Origin: an uncultured Pseudomonadota bacterium
GTDB taxonomy: Bacteria > Pseudomonadota > Alphaproteobacteria > RF32 > CAG-239
Direction of reading: 5' to 3'
Assembly: GCA_902495305.1 (NCBI GenBank)
Contig: CABUWG010000004.1
Coordinates: 1 to 61,960, forward strand
Length of the DNA stretch: 61,960 nucleotides
The translations under genes and the position numbers were made by a program. Below, in pieces: positions 1 through 7,538 of this stretch (position 1 is its first letter; every line of letters begins with the position of its first letter). Under the pieces are notes generated by a model, which was given only the letters and a program-made list of their open reading frames with translations, had not been told where the DNA came from and did no database searches.

Positions 1-91
1 AACCCCGCTCCGTCATTATCCGGTCTAATTCCTGATTGCAATAAGCCCGAAAGTTTTTATACCATTTTTTTCTATATTCTCTTGATAACAT
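1..91 (-). CDS. Small HTH-like protein, copy 1 (5' part only; runs off the window)
   Basis: Only the first 30 codons lie in the window. They encode the same residues as the N-terminus of the complete gene at 10488-10748. The two DNA stretches differ at three positions in 91, all silent. The start ATG (89-91 on the minus strand) follows an AAGGAG ribosome site with 7-nt spacing. The protein is basic and its complete paralogue looks like a small Cro/C1-type helix-turn-helix protein. The structured leader directly upstream is also shared with the second copy. What lies beyond the left edge cannot be seen, so this copy may be intact or broken. Confidence 0.7.
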   Translation of the reverse strand, partial: MLSREYRKKWYKNFRAYCNQELDRIMTERG

Positions 92-279
92 TTTTTAGCT
101 CCTTGATTTTGTTAAAACAAAATCCGCCTAAAAAATAGGCGGATGGAGCTAGAAAACTGCTTAGACACAGTCATGGTTATTCGTTGCGCAAGCGCACTTA
201 TTTCCCAATACTCCACCCGAAGTGGAATTAATCTAAGAGATGTTTTCTAGACACCACAGTCCGTCTCCAGACTGCGAAA
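92..279 (-). ncRNA. Structured 5' leader, copy 1: putative attenuator or riboswitch-like element
   Basis: Read on the minus strand, the RNA would begin near 275 with hairpin 257-261/270-274. It then forms a long-range stem P1 (242-250 with 149-157) enclosing P2 (232-237 with 160-165), a hairpin at 212-226 and one near 185-196. After P1 comes a terminator-like hairpin (122-130 with 136-144) followed by a T-rich tail, then the ribosome site. TAGCTCC (145-151) is the exact complement of the Shine-Dalgarno region GGAGCTA (96-102) and shares three bases with P1, so P1 and ribosome-site sequestration should compete. The copy at 10749-10940 preserves every stem with different bases. No known riboswitch consensus was recognised. 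Confidence 0.65.
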
Positions 280-310
280 ATTATAATAAACGTATCTAAG
301 CTTTTTGCAA
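280..310 (-). promoter_or_regulatory. Putative promoter of leader copy 1
   Basis: On the minus strand TTGCAA (305-310) precedes TATTAT (283-288, 16-bp spacing) and the overlapping TATAAT (280-285, 19-bp spacing). The same arrangement precedes the second copy. Transcription from here would start at the first hairpin of the leader. Confidence 0.45.
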
Positions 311-361
311 GCGGATTTTTCCGTGAATATTTCCGGCGTTGTTTTTTCAGAAGGATGTCAT

Positions 362-391
362 AAAAAAAGCTCTGTCAGAAACAGAGCTTTA
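362..391 (-). terminator. Rho-independent terminator after the Fe-S protein gene
   Basis: A perfect 10-bp stem (366-375 with 381-390) with a 5-nt loop is followed on the minus strand by a run of T. It would end the parA-parB-FTR-like transcript. Confidence 0.8.
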
Positions 392-409
392 GGAGCGAAA
401 AGATAAAGC

Positions 410-664
410 TTAAGCCGTTTGTTCTTTTTTGACTTCGGCAGCTTTTTGGTAGCAATTGCAATGGCAGACGCCTTTTTCTTCAATGTCTTTGCGGCATTGT
501 TCAGAAATGCAATAGCGGGCGGCATTTTGCCCGTCGCAGGGACATCTCTGCCATTCGGCATCGCCAAACATCATGGTTTTGGCTTTGGCGATTTTTTCAA
601 TGTTTTTGGTCGGTGTATATCCGGCTTCTTCGCATTTTTTAAGCATATTTTCTAAAATGGTCAT
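410..664 (-). CDS. Ferredoxin-thioredoxin reductase catalytic-chain-like Fe-S protein
   Basis: An 84-residue protein with CPC (41-43), Cys52, Cys57 and CHC (67-69) plus Cys71. This resembles the CPC...CPC...CHC signature of the catalytic chain of ferredoxin-thioredoxin reductase, which holds a [4Fe-4S] cluster beside a redox disulfide; the middle pair here is spaced as C-x4-C rather than CPC. An upstream in-frame ATG at 685 would overlap parB more deeply, but AGAGAG about 8 nt before 664 favours the shorter form. It lies just downstream of parB and ends at a good terminator, so it may be cotranscribed with parAB. A redox role is inferred; the partner is unknown. Confidence 0.65.
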   Translation of the reverse strand: MTILENMLKKCEEAGYTPTKNIEKIAKAKTMMFGDAEWQRCPCDGQNAARYCISEQCRKDIEEKGVCHCNCYQKAAEVKKEQTA

Positions 665-677
665 AATTTTTCTCTCT

Positions 678-1727
678 TTAATCAATAACTTTTATGGTAA
701 ATTTTTCAGAACTTCCTGCCGGAGTGGCATCTATTTCCGTTAGTGCCTGATTGTTCGTATTAAGATTATTTTTGCGCTTATTTTCCAAGATGTCAACAAT
801 CATATCCAGTTCTGCCACAGAAGCGTATTGCAAAACAACTTTACCACCGCCCTGCTTGCTTGGCGTGATTTTGATTCTCAGGCCCAAAGATTTTTTCAGA
901 TCCCGCTCAATGGTTTCTAAATCCTCATTTTTTTTGACCGGTTTCTTTTCTTCGGGTTTATCCTTTTTATCTTTCAGGCGGGCAACCAGTTCCTCGACCT
1001 GACGAACACTTAAGTCTTTTTGAATAATAGTTTTTGCTAATTCTTCGGCATTTTCAAGGCCAATCAGGCAGCGGGCATGTCCGGCGCTCAGTTTGCCTTC
1101 TTTGATTAATTCTTTAATCGAATCGGGCAGGGCGAGCAGGCGCAGCGTATTTGCGACGTGGCTGCGGGATTTGCCGACAATTTGTGACAGAGCCTCCTGC
1201 GTATGGGAAAACTCGTCAATCAGCCGCTGAAAGCCCTCAGCTTCTTCAATGGCAGACAGGTTCTCACGCAGCAGGTTTTCTACCAGAGCAACTTCCAGAA
1301 CTTCTTTATCGCTCATATCTTTGATGATGGCCGGAACTTTTTCCAATCCGGCTTTTTGAGCGGCACGCCACCGGCGTTCACCGGCAATGATCTCATATTT
1401 GTCATCTTTTTTGCGCAGCAGAAGCGGTTGCAGAACGCCTTTTTCTTTGATTGAATCGGACAAGGCATTTAAGGCTTCTTCATCAAATTCGGTCCGCGGT
1501 TGATATTTTCCCGGGACGATTTGGCTAATAAAAATCTCTGTATCGGCCTGACGGGCTGCCGGCGCATCGGTCGGGAGCAAGACATCGTCCGCGGTTAAAT
1601 CGTCATCTCCGAGCAGGGCGCCCAGACCGCGGCCGAGGCTTTTGCGTTTGTGCTGTTCCTGTGTTTCGGCAGGCGGCGTTTCATTTTCACTACTGTTCAA
1701 CAATTCGTCCAATTCATTATCTAGCAT
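678..1727 (-). CDS. parB: Chromosome-partitioning protein ParB
   Basis: A 349-residue ParB/Spo0J-type DNA-binding protein. The N-terminal stretch is charged and disordered. It is followed by the ParB N domain, with its QPR motif near residue 77 and the GERRWRAA (CTP-binding) box near 117, then a helix-turn-helix (SQIVGKSRSHVANTLRL region), and a C-terminal dimerisation segment. ParB loads at parS and spreads along DNA to segregate the origin. Its start overlaps the end of parA by 7 bp, so the two are translationally coupled. Three parS-like sites lie 1.4-6 kb upstream, supporting a chromosomal, origin-proximal system rather than a plasmid. Confidence 0.95.
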   Translation of the reverse strand: MLDNELDELLNSSENETPPAETQEQHKRKSLGRGLGALLGDDDLTADDVLLPTDAPAARQADTEIFISQIVPGKYQPRTEFDEEALNALSDSIKEKGVLQPLLLRKKDDKYEIIAGERRWRAAQKAGLEKVPAIIKDMSDKEVLEVALVENLLRENLSAIEEAEGFQRLIDEFSHTQEALSQIVGKSRSHVANTLRLLALPDSIKELIKEGKLSAGHARCLIGLENAEELAKTIIQKDLSVRQVEELVARLKDKKDKPEEKKPVKKNEDLETIERDLKKSLGLRIKITPSKQGGGKVVLQYASVAELDMIVDILENKRKNNLNTNNQALTEIDATPAGSSEKFTIKVID

Positions 1728-2500
1728 GCGACCAATTCCTTCTCTCTTTTTAATACTTCACCGGTCAGGCTGATATAAGCCTGTGCCCCCGGGCATTTGA
1801 AATCGTAAATCAAAACGGGTTTGCCGTGCGACGGCGCTTCGGAAATGCGAACGTTTCTCGGGATGACGGTATTATAAACCTTTTTGCCAAAGAAGTTGCG
1901 CACGTCTTCTTCCACCATCTGGGTCAGGTTGTTGCGTTTGTCGTACATTGTCAAGACTACACCCTGAAGCTCTAAAGAAGGGTTAAATCTTTTCTTGATT
2001 GTATTAATATTGCGAATCAGGTCCGTAATGCCTTCCAAAGCTAAAAATTCACATTGCAGCGGAACGATTACGGCATTGGCTGCGACAAGAGCGTTAATTG
2101 TGACAAGGCTCAGCGACGGCGGGCAGTCAATCAGGACATAGTCATAATTGACGGCGTCACGCTGGATGGCTCTTTTCAGCGCATATTCGCGATTGTCCAT
2201 ATCGACAAGTTCAATCTCGGCACCGGCCAAGTCAGGAGAAGAGGGCACGAGCGAGAAGTTGGGAATCTCGGTCCAGACAATGGCTTCGCTCAGTTTGCGC
2301 GTGCCGACCAGAACTTCATAAGAAGAAACCATGCGGCCGCGTTTGTCTATGCCCATTGATGTTGAGGCATTTCCCTGAGGATCCAAATCAATTACCAAAA
2401 CCTTTTTGCCGGTTGCGGCCATGGCCGTGGCGACGTTAACCGTGGTGGTGGTTTTGCCGACACCGCCTTTGCGGTTGGCTATAGCAATTATTCTGGGCAT
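1721..2500 (-). CDS. parA: Chromosome-partitioning ATPase ParA (Soj)
   Basis: A 259-residue deviant-Walker ATPase. KGGVGKTT near residues 10-17 is the P-loop with the signature lysine, DLDPQGN near 39 is Walker A', and DCPPSLS near 120 is Walker B. ParA dimers coat the nucleoid and pull ParB-parS complexes. It follows rsmG by 4 bp and overlaps parB, giving the conserved alphaproteobacterial order rsmG-parA-parB on the left side of the origin. Length and motifs are normal. Confidence 0.96.
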   Translation of the reverse strand: MPRIIAIANRKGGVGKTTTTVNVATAMAATGKKVLVIDLDPQGNASTSMGIDKRGRMVSSYEVLVGTRKLSEAIVWTEIPNFSLVPSSPDLAGAEIELVDMDNREYALKRAIQRDAVNYDYVLIDCPPSLSLVTINALVAANAVIVPLQCEFLALEGITDLIRNINTIKKRFNPSLELQGVVLTMYDKRNNLTQMVEEDVRNFFGKKVYNTVIPRNVRISEAPSHGKPVLIYDFKCPGAQAYISLTGEVLKREKELVAC

Positions 2501-2504
2501 AAAA

Positions 2505-3122
2505 TTATCTCCTTTTATGAATATCCGTTATAATCAAAATGACGCCTTCATCACTTTCCTGACTGGGCAAGACTTCGGCCTTAAACTTCCAAAGCTTTTC
2601 AGCCTCTGCAATTTCATCTGCATAAGACTTGCCTTTGAGAAAGATACATTTGGTTTTGCGGGTGCAAAATTTTTGCGCGTAGCTCAACAAATCGCTTAAC
2701 GAGGCCATAGCGCGCGATGTGACGACATCGGCAGCTTCAGCCGGAATGTCCTCAATTCGTTTATTTAAGACTTCGACGTTTGAAATTCCGGTGATTTTCT
2801 TAACTTCGTTTAAATACAGCGTTTTCTTTTTAATGCTTTCCACAAGCCTGAATTTTAAATACGGTGTTTTTTCTGAAGCCATAATAGCAAGAACCATTCC
2901 CGGAAAGCCAGCGCCAGAGCCAAAATCATAAACAACACCCTGTTGCGGAAGCAAAGAAAAAAGTTGCATAGAATCTTGAAAATGACGCTGCCAAGCATCT
3001 TCCAAAGAATTTTTACTGACAAGATTCATGCGATTTTGCCACTCGTGAAGAGAAGCTTCATACGATTTTAACTTGTCCATTGTTTCACGTGAAACAGTAT
3101 ATTTGCACTCTAAATTTTTCAT
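2505..3122 (-). CDS. rsmG: 16S rRNA (guanine527-N7)-methyltransferase RsmG (GidB)
   Basis: A 205-residue class I methyltransferase. The SAM-binding loop DFGSGAGFPG lies near residues 66-75 and a conserved VTSRAMA segment near 133. RsmG methylates G527 of 16S rRNA. The reading frame contains a perfect parS palindrome at 3081-3096 in its first 15 codons. In most alphaproteobacteria it directly follows mnmG; here five other genes lie between them. Confidence 0.93.
   Translation of the reverse strand: MKNLECKYTVSRETMDKLKSYEASLHEWQNRMNLVSKNSLEDAWQRHFQDSMQLFSLLPQQGVVYDFGSGAGFPGMVLAIMASEKTPYLKFRLVESIKKKTLYLNEVKKITGISNVEVLNKRIEDIPAEAADVVTSRAMASLSDLLSYAQKFCTRKTKCIFLKGKSYADEIAEAEKLWKFKAEVLPSQESDEGVILIITDIHKRR
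3081..3096. promoter_or_regulatory. parS site 1 (perfect palindrome)
   Basis: TGTTTCACGTGAAACA, identical to the canonical ParB-binding parS sequence, embedded in the start of rsmG. Confidence 0.93.
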
Positions 3123-3300
3123 AAAATATTTATATAATTTTTATAAAAAATTTAAAATACAAAAATAAGAGTTATAAACATATATTTATGAGAAAAAATT
3201 GCACTATTTACCACAAAGGAAAGACAAAAACACACCAAATCAAAAAAGATTCTAAAATCAAACAGTTAATCAGCGTTCTTTGACTCAAAATTTTAATATT
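3123..3300. other. AT-rich intergenic spacer
   Basis: 178 bp of very AT-rich DNA between the end of the PHP phosphatase gene and the start of rsmG. I see no clear terminator, tRNA or open frame. It may hold the promoter of the rsmG-parA-parB operon. Confidence 0.4.
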
Positions 3301-4131
3301 TTATAACTTCCAGCGATTTTTATAATCCATTCTTTGCAAAAGCGATTCGGCGACCGAAAAATCCTGTGTTAATTCGCTTGTATGATGAGCGTCGTCACTA
3401 ATCAGAACCGGAATATTAAGCTCACGCATTCTTTGTAATAAAACAGGGGCAGGATAACAATTGCCGTTTTTACGAATGCCTTTGGTACTCACTTCTGCCG
3501 GAACGTTATTTTTTGCCAAAGTTTGCAACAGATGTTCTTTTTCCGCCATAAAGCTGTTATCATCACAACCGGAAACCCGACGCATATAATCAAGATGAGC
3601 AACAAAATTAAACAATTTTGTTTCCGCAGCCCGTGCTATTGTCAAAAAATGGCGGCGAAGATATGTTTCCTGTTGCTCTTTTTGCGGAACAAACTTTATC
3701 AGTTCATCGGCGTCTATCGGATAATCACAAGATTCGGAAAACAAAAAATGATTGCCGGTGATATAATAATCCAGCTTTGTCCGGTTGCGAAAGTTCATAA
3801 ATTCCTCCAGCCAGCCGTCGTAAGTAAAGAAATCGACTTCCGCACCGACAAAAATCCGCAACGGATAGTTTTTTGCCAGTTGGGCAATTTCTTGTTTGTA
3901 TGCGACAAAGGCTGCTGCCGCTTCGGCAAAATCAGTGCGATAGATGTGTGAACCGCGGTATTTTTTTAATTTCGGCCAACTCGGGCTTTGATGAAAATTT
4001 TTATGGACGACCAAATGCTCGGAAAAACCAATTTCTTTTAATCCGCATTTGACGGCCTGTTCCAGCATTTCCTCCGCGGAATTGCGCCCGTCAGAAAACA
4101 GCGTATGGGTATGATAGGAATAATTTTGCAT
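3301..4131 (-). CDS. PHP-domain phosphatase, histidinol-phosphatase (HisJ) family
   Basis: A 276-residue PHP-fold hydrolase. HTHTLFSDG (residues 7-15) supplies the first metal ligands, GFSEHL (about 35-40) the next, GAEVDFF lies near 96, FVAHLDY near 177, and SDDAHH near the C-terminus completes the site. Family members bind two or three metals and remove phosphate from L-histidinol phosphate or related small phosphates. No other his gene is nearby, so histidine biosynthesis cannot be assumed. It starts 3 bp after the MurA homologue, so the two are probably cotranscribed. Confidence 0.8.
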   Translation of the reverse strand: MQNYSYHTHTLFSDGRNSAEEMLEQAVKCGLKEIGFSEHLVVHKNFHQSPSWPKLKKYRGSHIYRTDFAEAAAAFVAYKQEIAQLAKNYPLRIFVGAEVDFFTYDGWLEEFMNFRNRTKLDYYITGNHFLFSESCDYPIDADELIKFVPQKEQQETYLRRHFLTIARAAETKLFNFVAHLDYMRRVSGCDDNSFMAEKEHLLQTLAKNNVPAEVSTKGIRKNGNCYPAPVLLQRMRELNIPVLISDDAHHTSELTQDFSVAESLLQRMDYKNRWKL

Positions 4132-4134
4132 TAT

Positions 4135-5559
4135 TTACGCTTCATAGTAAGGCAAAAGTTCAATATCTTCCCCTTCTGCAGAGGCTTGGATATCAATTCC
4201 GATATTTTGCAGATTATGAACAAGGTTCGGGTAACCGCGCAAGGCGTAAGACGGTGTTTCAATTGTGCTTTTGCCGTCTGCAATTGCCGCTGTTATTATC
4301 AATCCGGCAGTTCCGCGCAAATCCATTCCTTCAACATCTGCAGAATGATATTTTGACGGGTGGATCTTAACCAGCAGCGCTTCTTTATTTGCAATAACCT
4401 GACTGGTGACGATATCAATTTTTTCGCTGTCACAATTTAAGCCGAATTTGCGCATTTCCTTCAGATGGCCGTCACGTCCGGGCCAAATGGCATCCGTCAT
4501 TAATGAATCTGTTTGGGCAAGCCCCAAAACCGGCGTCCAAATTTGTTGAATATCTGTTTCGGCTCCGGGGAAAGGCGTCATTTGCATAAGAATACCGTCA
4601 AAATCCGGCCGGTTGCGAAAGTTAAAGCTTAACTGTGTCCGGTCCGGAGAATAGAAAATACCGCTTTTGAACATTTTATTCAGCTGAGAAAACCACGGGC
4701 GGCAATGTTCGAAATTAATACCGTTTAACTGAATTTCGCCTTTGGTTCCCAAGGCCAGCAATGCATAAGTTGCGGCTTCAATCCTGTCCGGAATGACATA
4801 AAAGTTTCCGCCCCTCAGCAAGGATTTGTTTTTACCGTCATAGATTATGCCGGTGCTCTCATTGCCGGACAAACCTAATCCCATTTGCTGCAGCATGTTA
4901 ACCAGATTGGAAACTTCCGGTTCCAACGAGGCATTATAAATCATTTTAACATCCTGCGCGCCGGCAACGGCCAGAAGCCAGTGAAAGGTTGCGCCGTGAG
5001 AAACCCGCAATGTAGTATAAATCGGGCGAACGGTTTCCGGATTTTTACAGGGCAGGGTAAAGATGAGATAATTGCCTTTATCGGAGTTTTCTTCTTCAAT
5101 GGAAGCGCCCAAGACAGAGCGGATCAAGTCTTCATGAAAATCTGTCGGACGTTTGCCGCCAAAAGAGCAGCCGCCGGGGACATAAACTTTTAAACTGTCA
5201 AATTCTTTGGTATAACGAAAACGGGCGAGCAGTGACCCCCAGAGGTAATAGCTGGCGCGAATATGCGAGGCTTTTTGCGAGACAATATTATTTGTGATTT
5301 TAGCGGCATGGAGGTACAAAATTTTCTGACGGAAGTTATAGCGGACATCGACGCCGAGTTCAATCAGTATCCGGCCAAGCTCAAGAACATCGCTGATATT
5401 TGGCACATTATGGAGAATGACAGGCTCGTTTGTCAGCAAAGAAGCGCACATCAGTCCGAGAATCGAATTTTTGGCACCACTGATATCAACTGATCCGGCA
5501 ACAGGATTGCCGCCGTTAATGACTAATTTTTTGGGAATAAAGAACCTTGATTTTATCAT
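4135..5559 (-). CDS. Divergent MurA-type UDP-GlcNAc enolpyruvyl transferase homologue
   Basis: A 474-residue EPSP-synthase-fold protein, about 55 residues longer than usual MurA. It keeps SGAKNS (Lys30, Asn31), an RAS motif (101-103) and the active-site cysteine loop GGCSFGGKRP (Cys131). Later motifs drift: PTDMQ becomes ETDIQ, the ENRF region becomes PGRDGHLKE, DLRASA becomes DLRGTA and the DRGYE-like turn is LRGYP. MurA transfers enolpyruvate from PEP to UDP-GlcNAc, the first committed step of peptidoglycan synthesis. It may be the only MurA or a second, specialised paralogue; the window cannot tell. It leads an operon with the PHP phosphatase. Confidence 0.8.
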   Translation of the reverse strand: MIKSRFFIPKKLVINGGNPVAGSVDISGAKNSILGLMCASLLTNEPVILHNVPNISDVLELGRILIELGVDVRYNFRQKILYLHAAKITNNIVSQKASHIRASYYLWGSLLARFRYTKEFDSLKVYVPGGCSFGGKRPTDFHEDLIRSVLGASIEEENSDKGNYLIFTLPCKNPETVRPIYTTLRVSHGATFHWLLAVAGAQDVKMIYNASLEPEVSNLVNMLQQMGLGLSGNESTGIIYDGKNKSLLRGGNFYVIPDRIEAATYALLALGTKGEIQLNGINFEHCRPWFSQLNKMFKSGIFYSPDRTQLSFNFRNRPDFDGILMQMTPFPGAETDIQQIWTPVLGLAQTDSLMTDAIWPGRDGHLKEMRKFGLNCDSEKIDIVTSQVIANKEALLVKIHPSKYHSADVEGMDLRGTAGLIITAAIADGKSTIETPSYALRGYPNLVHNLQNIGIDIQASAEGEDIELLPYYEA

Positions 5560-5622
5560 TGCGCACCTCCAATTATCTGAATGTGCGTATTATAAGTCCC
5601 AATGGTTAATTCCGGCTTAATA

Positions 5623-6249
5623 TCATTTGCTTTTTATTTGCAGCAGCGCATAAACGTCTTCTCCGCAAAGGGTATCAAAATGCTGTTTTAAGGGCAGGGC
5701 GTCGCGAATCAGGTTTTGTTTTTGTCTGGCCGAAAGATGATAGCGTCCGGCAATTCCTTCTGCCCGCTGTTCGATTGTTACAAAGTTGAACCCTTCGGTC
5801 AGCATATCGCAAAGCTGGATCAGGCGGTCATAGTCATCATAAACAAGCCGGGCTAATTTTTCTTTTGCCCAGCAGAGCCAGTCTGCGGGATAATTATATT
5901 CGTCATCCGAAAAATCTTTGATATGAAACGTATGCGTCAGGCAAATACGGGCAACATCATCATAGCCTAATGCCGTCATTTCCTCATATCCTTCACGGGC
6001 ATGAAAGCGGTTTTCTTCCCGTTCGTTAATTCTTTTGCCAAAATCATGCAGCAAGCCGAGAACATAAGCTTTTTGCGCGTCCAAGGCCGGAACTTTTTCT
6101 GCTATTATTTTAGCAAAACGGGCAACGCCGCGGGTATGAAAAACGTAGGCGTCGCGATCTTTGAAAGGGTAGGGTTTGGACAGGCGGTTAAGAATTACCG
6201 CATGCCAGAGTTTCTCGGCCGTGACCAGATCCGGAAATTTGGGTTTCAT
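5623..6249 (-). CDS. HD-domain phosphohydrolase, tandem paralogue 3 of 3
   Basis: A 208-residue HD-superfamily protein. The first histidine lies in VFHTRGVARFAKII, LLHDFGKRI carries the HD doublet, FHAREGYEEM and ICLTHTFH supply further ligands, and DYDRLIQLCDML ends the metal site. The family hydrolyses phosphate esters of nucleotides or similar substrates; the substrate here is unknown. It is the last of three adjacent paralogues. Its start lies 62 bp inside the end of the gene upstream, with no better start visible, so either the overlap is real or the upstream gene has gained a C-terminal extension. Confidence 0.82.
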   Translation of the reverse strand: MKPKFPDLVTAEKLWHAVILNRLSKPYPFKDRDAYVFHTRGVARFAKIIAEKVPALDAQKAYVLGLLHDFGKRINEREENRFHAREGYEEMTALGYDDVARICLTHTFHIKDFSDDEYNYPADWLCWAKEKLARLVYDDYDRLIQLCDMLTEGFNFVTIEQRAEGIAGRYHLSARQKQNLIRDALPLKQHFDTLCGEDVYALLQIKSK

Positions 6250-6877
6250 CTAAGTTTACTCCGATTAGGTTATAAATATCCCGACCGCAAAGATGTTCAA
6301 AATATGACTTAATCCGGCACAAATGTTTCACGTGAATCAAAAGGTTTGGATTGTTATATCGTCTGGCCAGACTGGCAAAACGATATTCTATCGAGCAAGT
6401 CGTGCCTTTATCATTCAAAACATCCGCCAGCTGTAACAACAGGTCATAATCATTATAGGTCACGTTTTTGAGATAGGCCTGACATTGCAGCAAATCTTCA
6501 TGCGGCTGGGTAAAAGTGTTAATATCAAAATTCTTATCATAAAAGCTGTGCGTTATGCAGATGCGGGCAACATCGTCATAGCCGAGCGCCGTCATCCATT
6601 CATAGCCGACGTTTGCATGAAAGCGGTGTTCCGCAAATTCATCAATGCAACGGCCGCAGTCATGGAGCAGCCCTAAAACATAGGCTTTTTCCGTATCTAA
6701 ATCAGGACAGAAAGCCGCAATTTTTTCAGCTATGGCTGCAACGGTATGGCAATGTTTGCGAAATTCGGCTTCCCATTCCGGTTTAAACGGATATTTGGTC
6801 GCATTACGTTTTTGAATCACTGTTTCAAAAATTCTATCTGCTTGTTGGCGCGTGGGATATAACCGATTCATTTTCAT
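6188..6877 (-). CDS. HD-domain phosphohydrolase, tandem paralogue 2 of 3
   Basis: A 229-residue homologue of its two neighbours with the same order of motifs: HCHTVAAIAEKI, LLHDCGRCI, FHANVGYEWM, ICITHSFY and DYDLLLQLADVLND. The last 17 or so residues lie beyond the shared fold and are encoded in the overlap with the next gene. A parS-like palindrome with one altered half-site (6324-6339) lies in its coding sequence. Another in-frame ATG two codons downstream is equally possible as a start. Confidence 0.82.
   Translation of the reverse strand: MKMNRLYPTRQQADRIFETVIQKRNATKYPFKPEWEAEFRKHCHTVAAIAEKIAAFCPDLDTEKAYVLGLLHDCGRCIDEFAEHRFHANVGYEWMTALGYDDVARICITHSFYDKNFDINTFTQPHEDLLQCQAYLKNVTYNDYDLLLQLADVLNDKGTTCSIEYRFASLARRYNNPNLLIHVKHLCRIKSYFEHLCGRDIYNLIGVNLDETQISGSGHGRETLACGNS
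6324..6339. promoter_or_regulatory. parS-like site 2 (one mismatch)
   Basis: TGTTTCACGTGAATCA differs from canonical parS at one base. Its position between two perfect sites makes chance unlikely. Confidence 0.75.
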
Positions 6878-6905
6878 TACTTCTTTTTTAAATACATTGT
6901 TTAAA

Positions 6906-7535
6906 TTATACCGATATTTTCTGATCTATTTGCAACAGGTCATAAATATCACACCGGCATTTTTCATCAAAATATTTTTTTAGCTCATTCAGACGGCTGA
7001 CGGACATATTTACAATTTCATTATTTAAGTTATGACGTTTGGCGACGCTGTTAAAGCGATATTCTATCGTACACTGCTGTCCGCAATCGTTCAGAATATC
7101 CGCCAGCTGGATAAGATAATCATAGTCATCAAAAGAGATTTGTTTTAAGAGTTCTCTGCTCCGGATATAATCCTGCGGCTTCATCCGGTACATAGACAAG
7201 TTCAGCTGCGGTTCATAAAAACAATGCGTGAAAGCAATGCGGGCGGCAGACGGCATATTATTTTTAATAAGATAATCAAAACCGGTCAGACCGTGAAAAG
7301 TTCCTTCGCTTCGTTCATCGCTTATTCTGCCGGCATCATGAAGCAGGCCTAAAATATATGACTTTTCCGGATTCAAATTTTGAGCGGCCGAGGCGATTTT
7401 TTCTGAAATATAAGCAACAGACAGGCAATGGTTTTTAAATTTTTGTTCGACTTCCGGCGTAAAGGGGCAAGCCGATTTTCTGCGGACGCTCAGTACTGTA
7501 TCTAATAAATTTTGTGCTTTTTCTAATTCTGTCAT
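6906..7535 (-). CDS. HD-domain phosphohydrolase, tandem paralogue 1 of 3
   Basis: A 209-residue member of the same triplet: HCLSVAYISEKI, LLHDAGRISDE, FHGLTGFDYL, IAFTHCFY and DYDYLIQLADILND. It starts 3 bp downstream of mnmG's stop codon and so is probably in the mnmG transcription unit. All three copies keep every HD ligand, so each may be active. The shared motif spacing and common C-terminal IYDLL/IYNLI/VYALL pattern point to local duplication rather than separate acquisition. Confidence 0.82.
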   Translation of the reverse strand: MTELEKAQNLLDTVLSVRRKSACPFTPEVEQKFKNHCLSVAYISEKIASAAQNLNPEKSYILGLLHDAGRISDERSEGTFHGLTGFDYLIKNNMPSAARIAFTHCFYEPQLNLSMYRMKPQDYIRSRELLKQISFDDYDYLIQLADILNDCGQQCTIEYRFNSVAKRHNLNNEIVNMSVSRLNELKKYFDEKCRCDIYDLLQIDQKISV

Positions 7536-7538
7536 TTT

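Noticed and set aside
92..310. Interpretation of the leader as a known riboswitch, tmRNA, 6S RNA or T-box
   Set aside because: I looked for the usual conserved cores (for example the T-box GGGTGG-ACCGCG, TPP CTGAGA, cyclic-di-GMP-I joints) and found none in full. The GGGTGG in copy 2 is just the terminator arm and is not conserved in copy 1.
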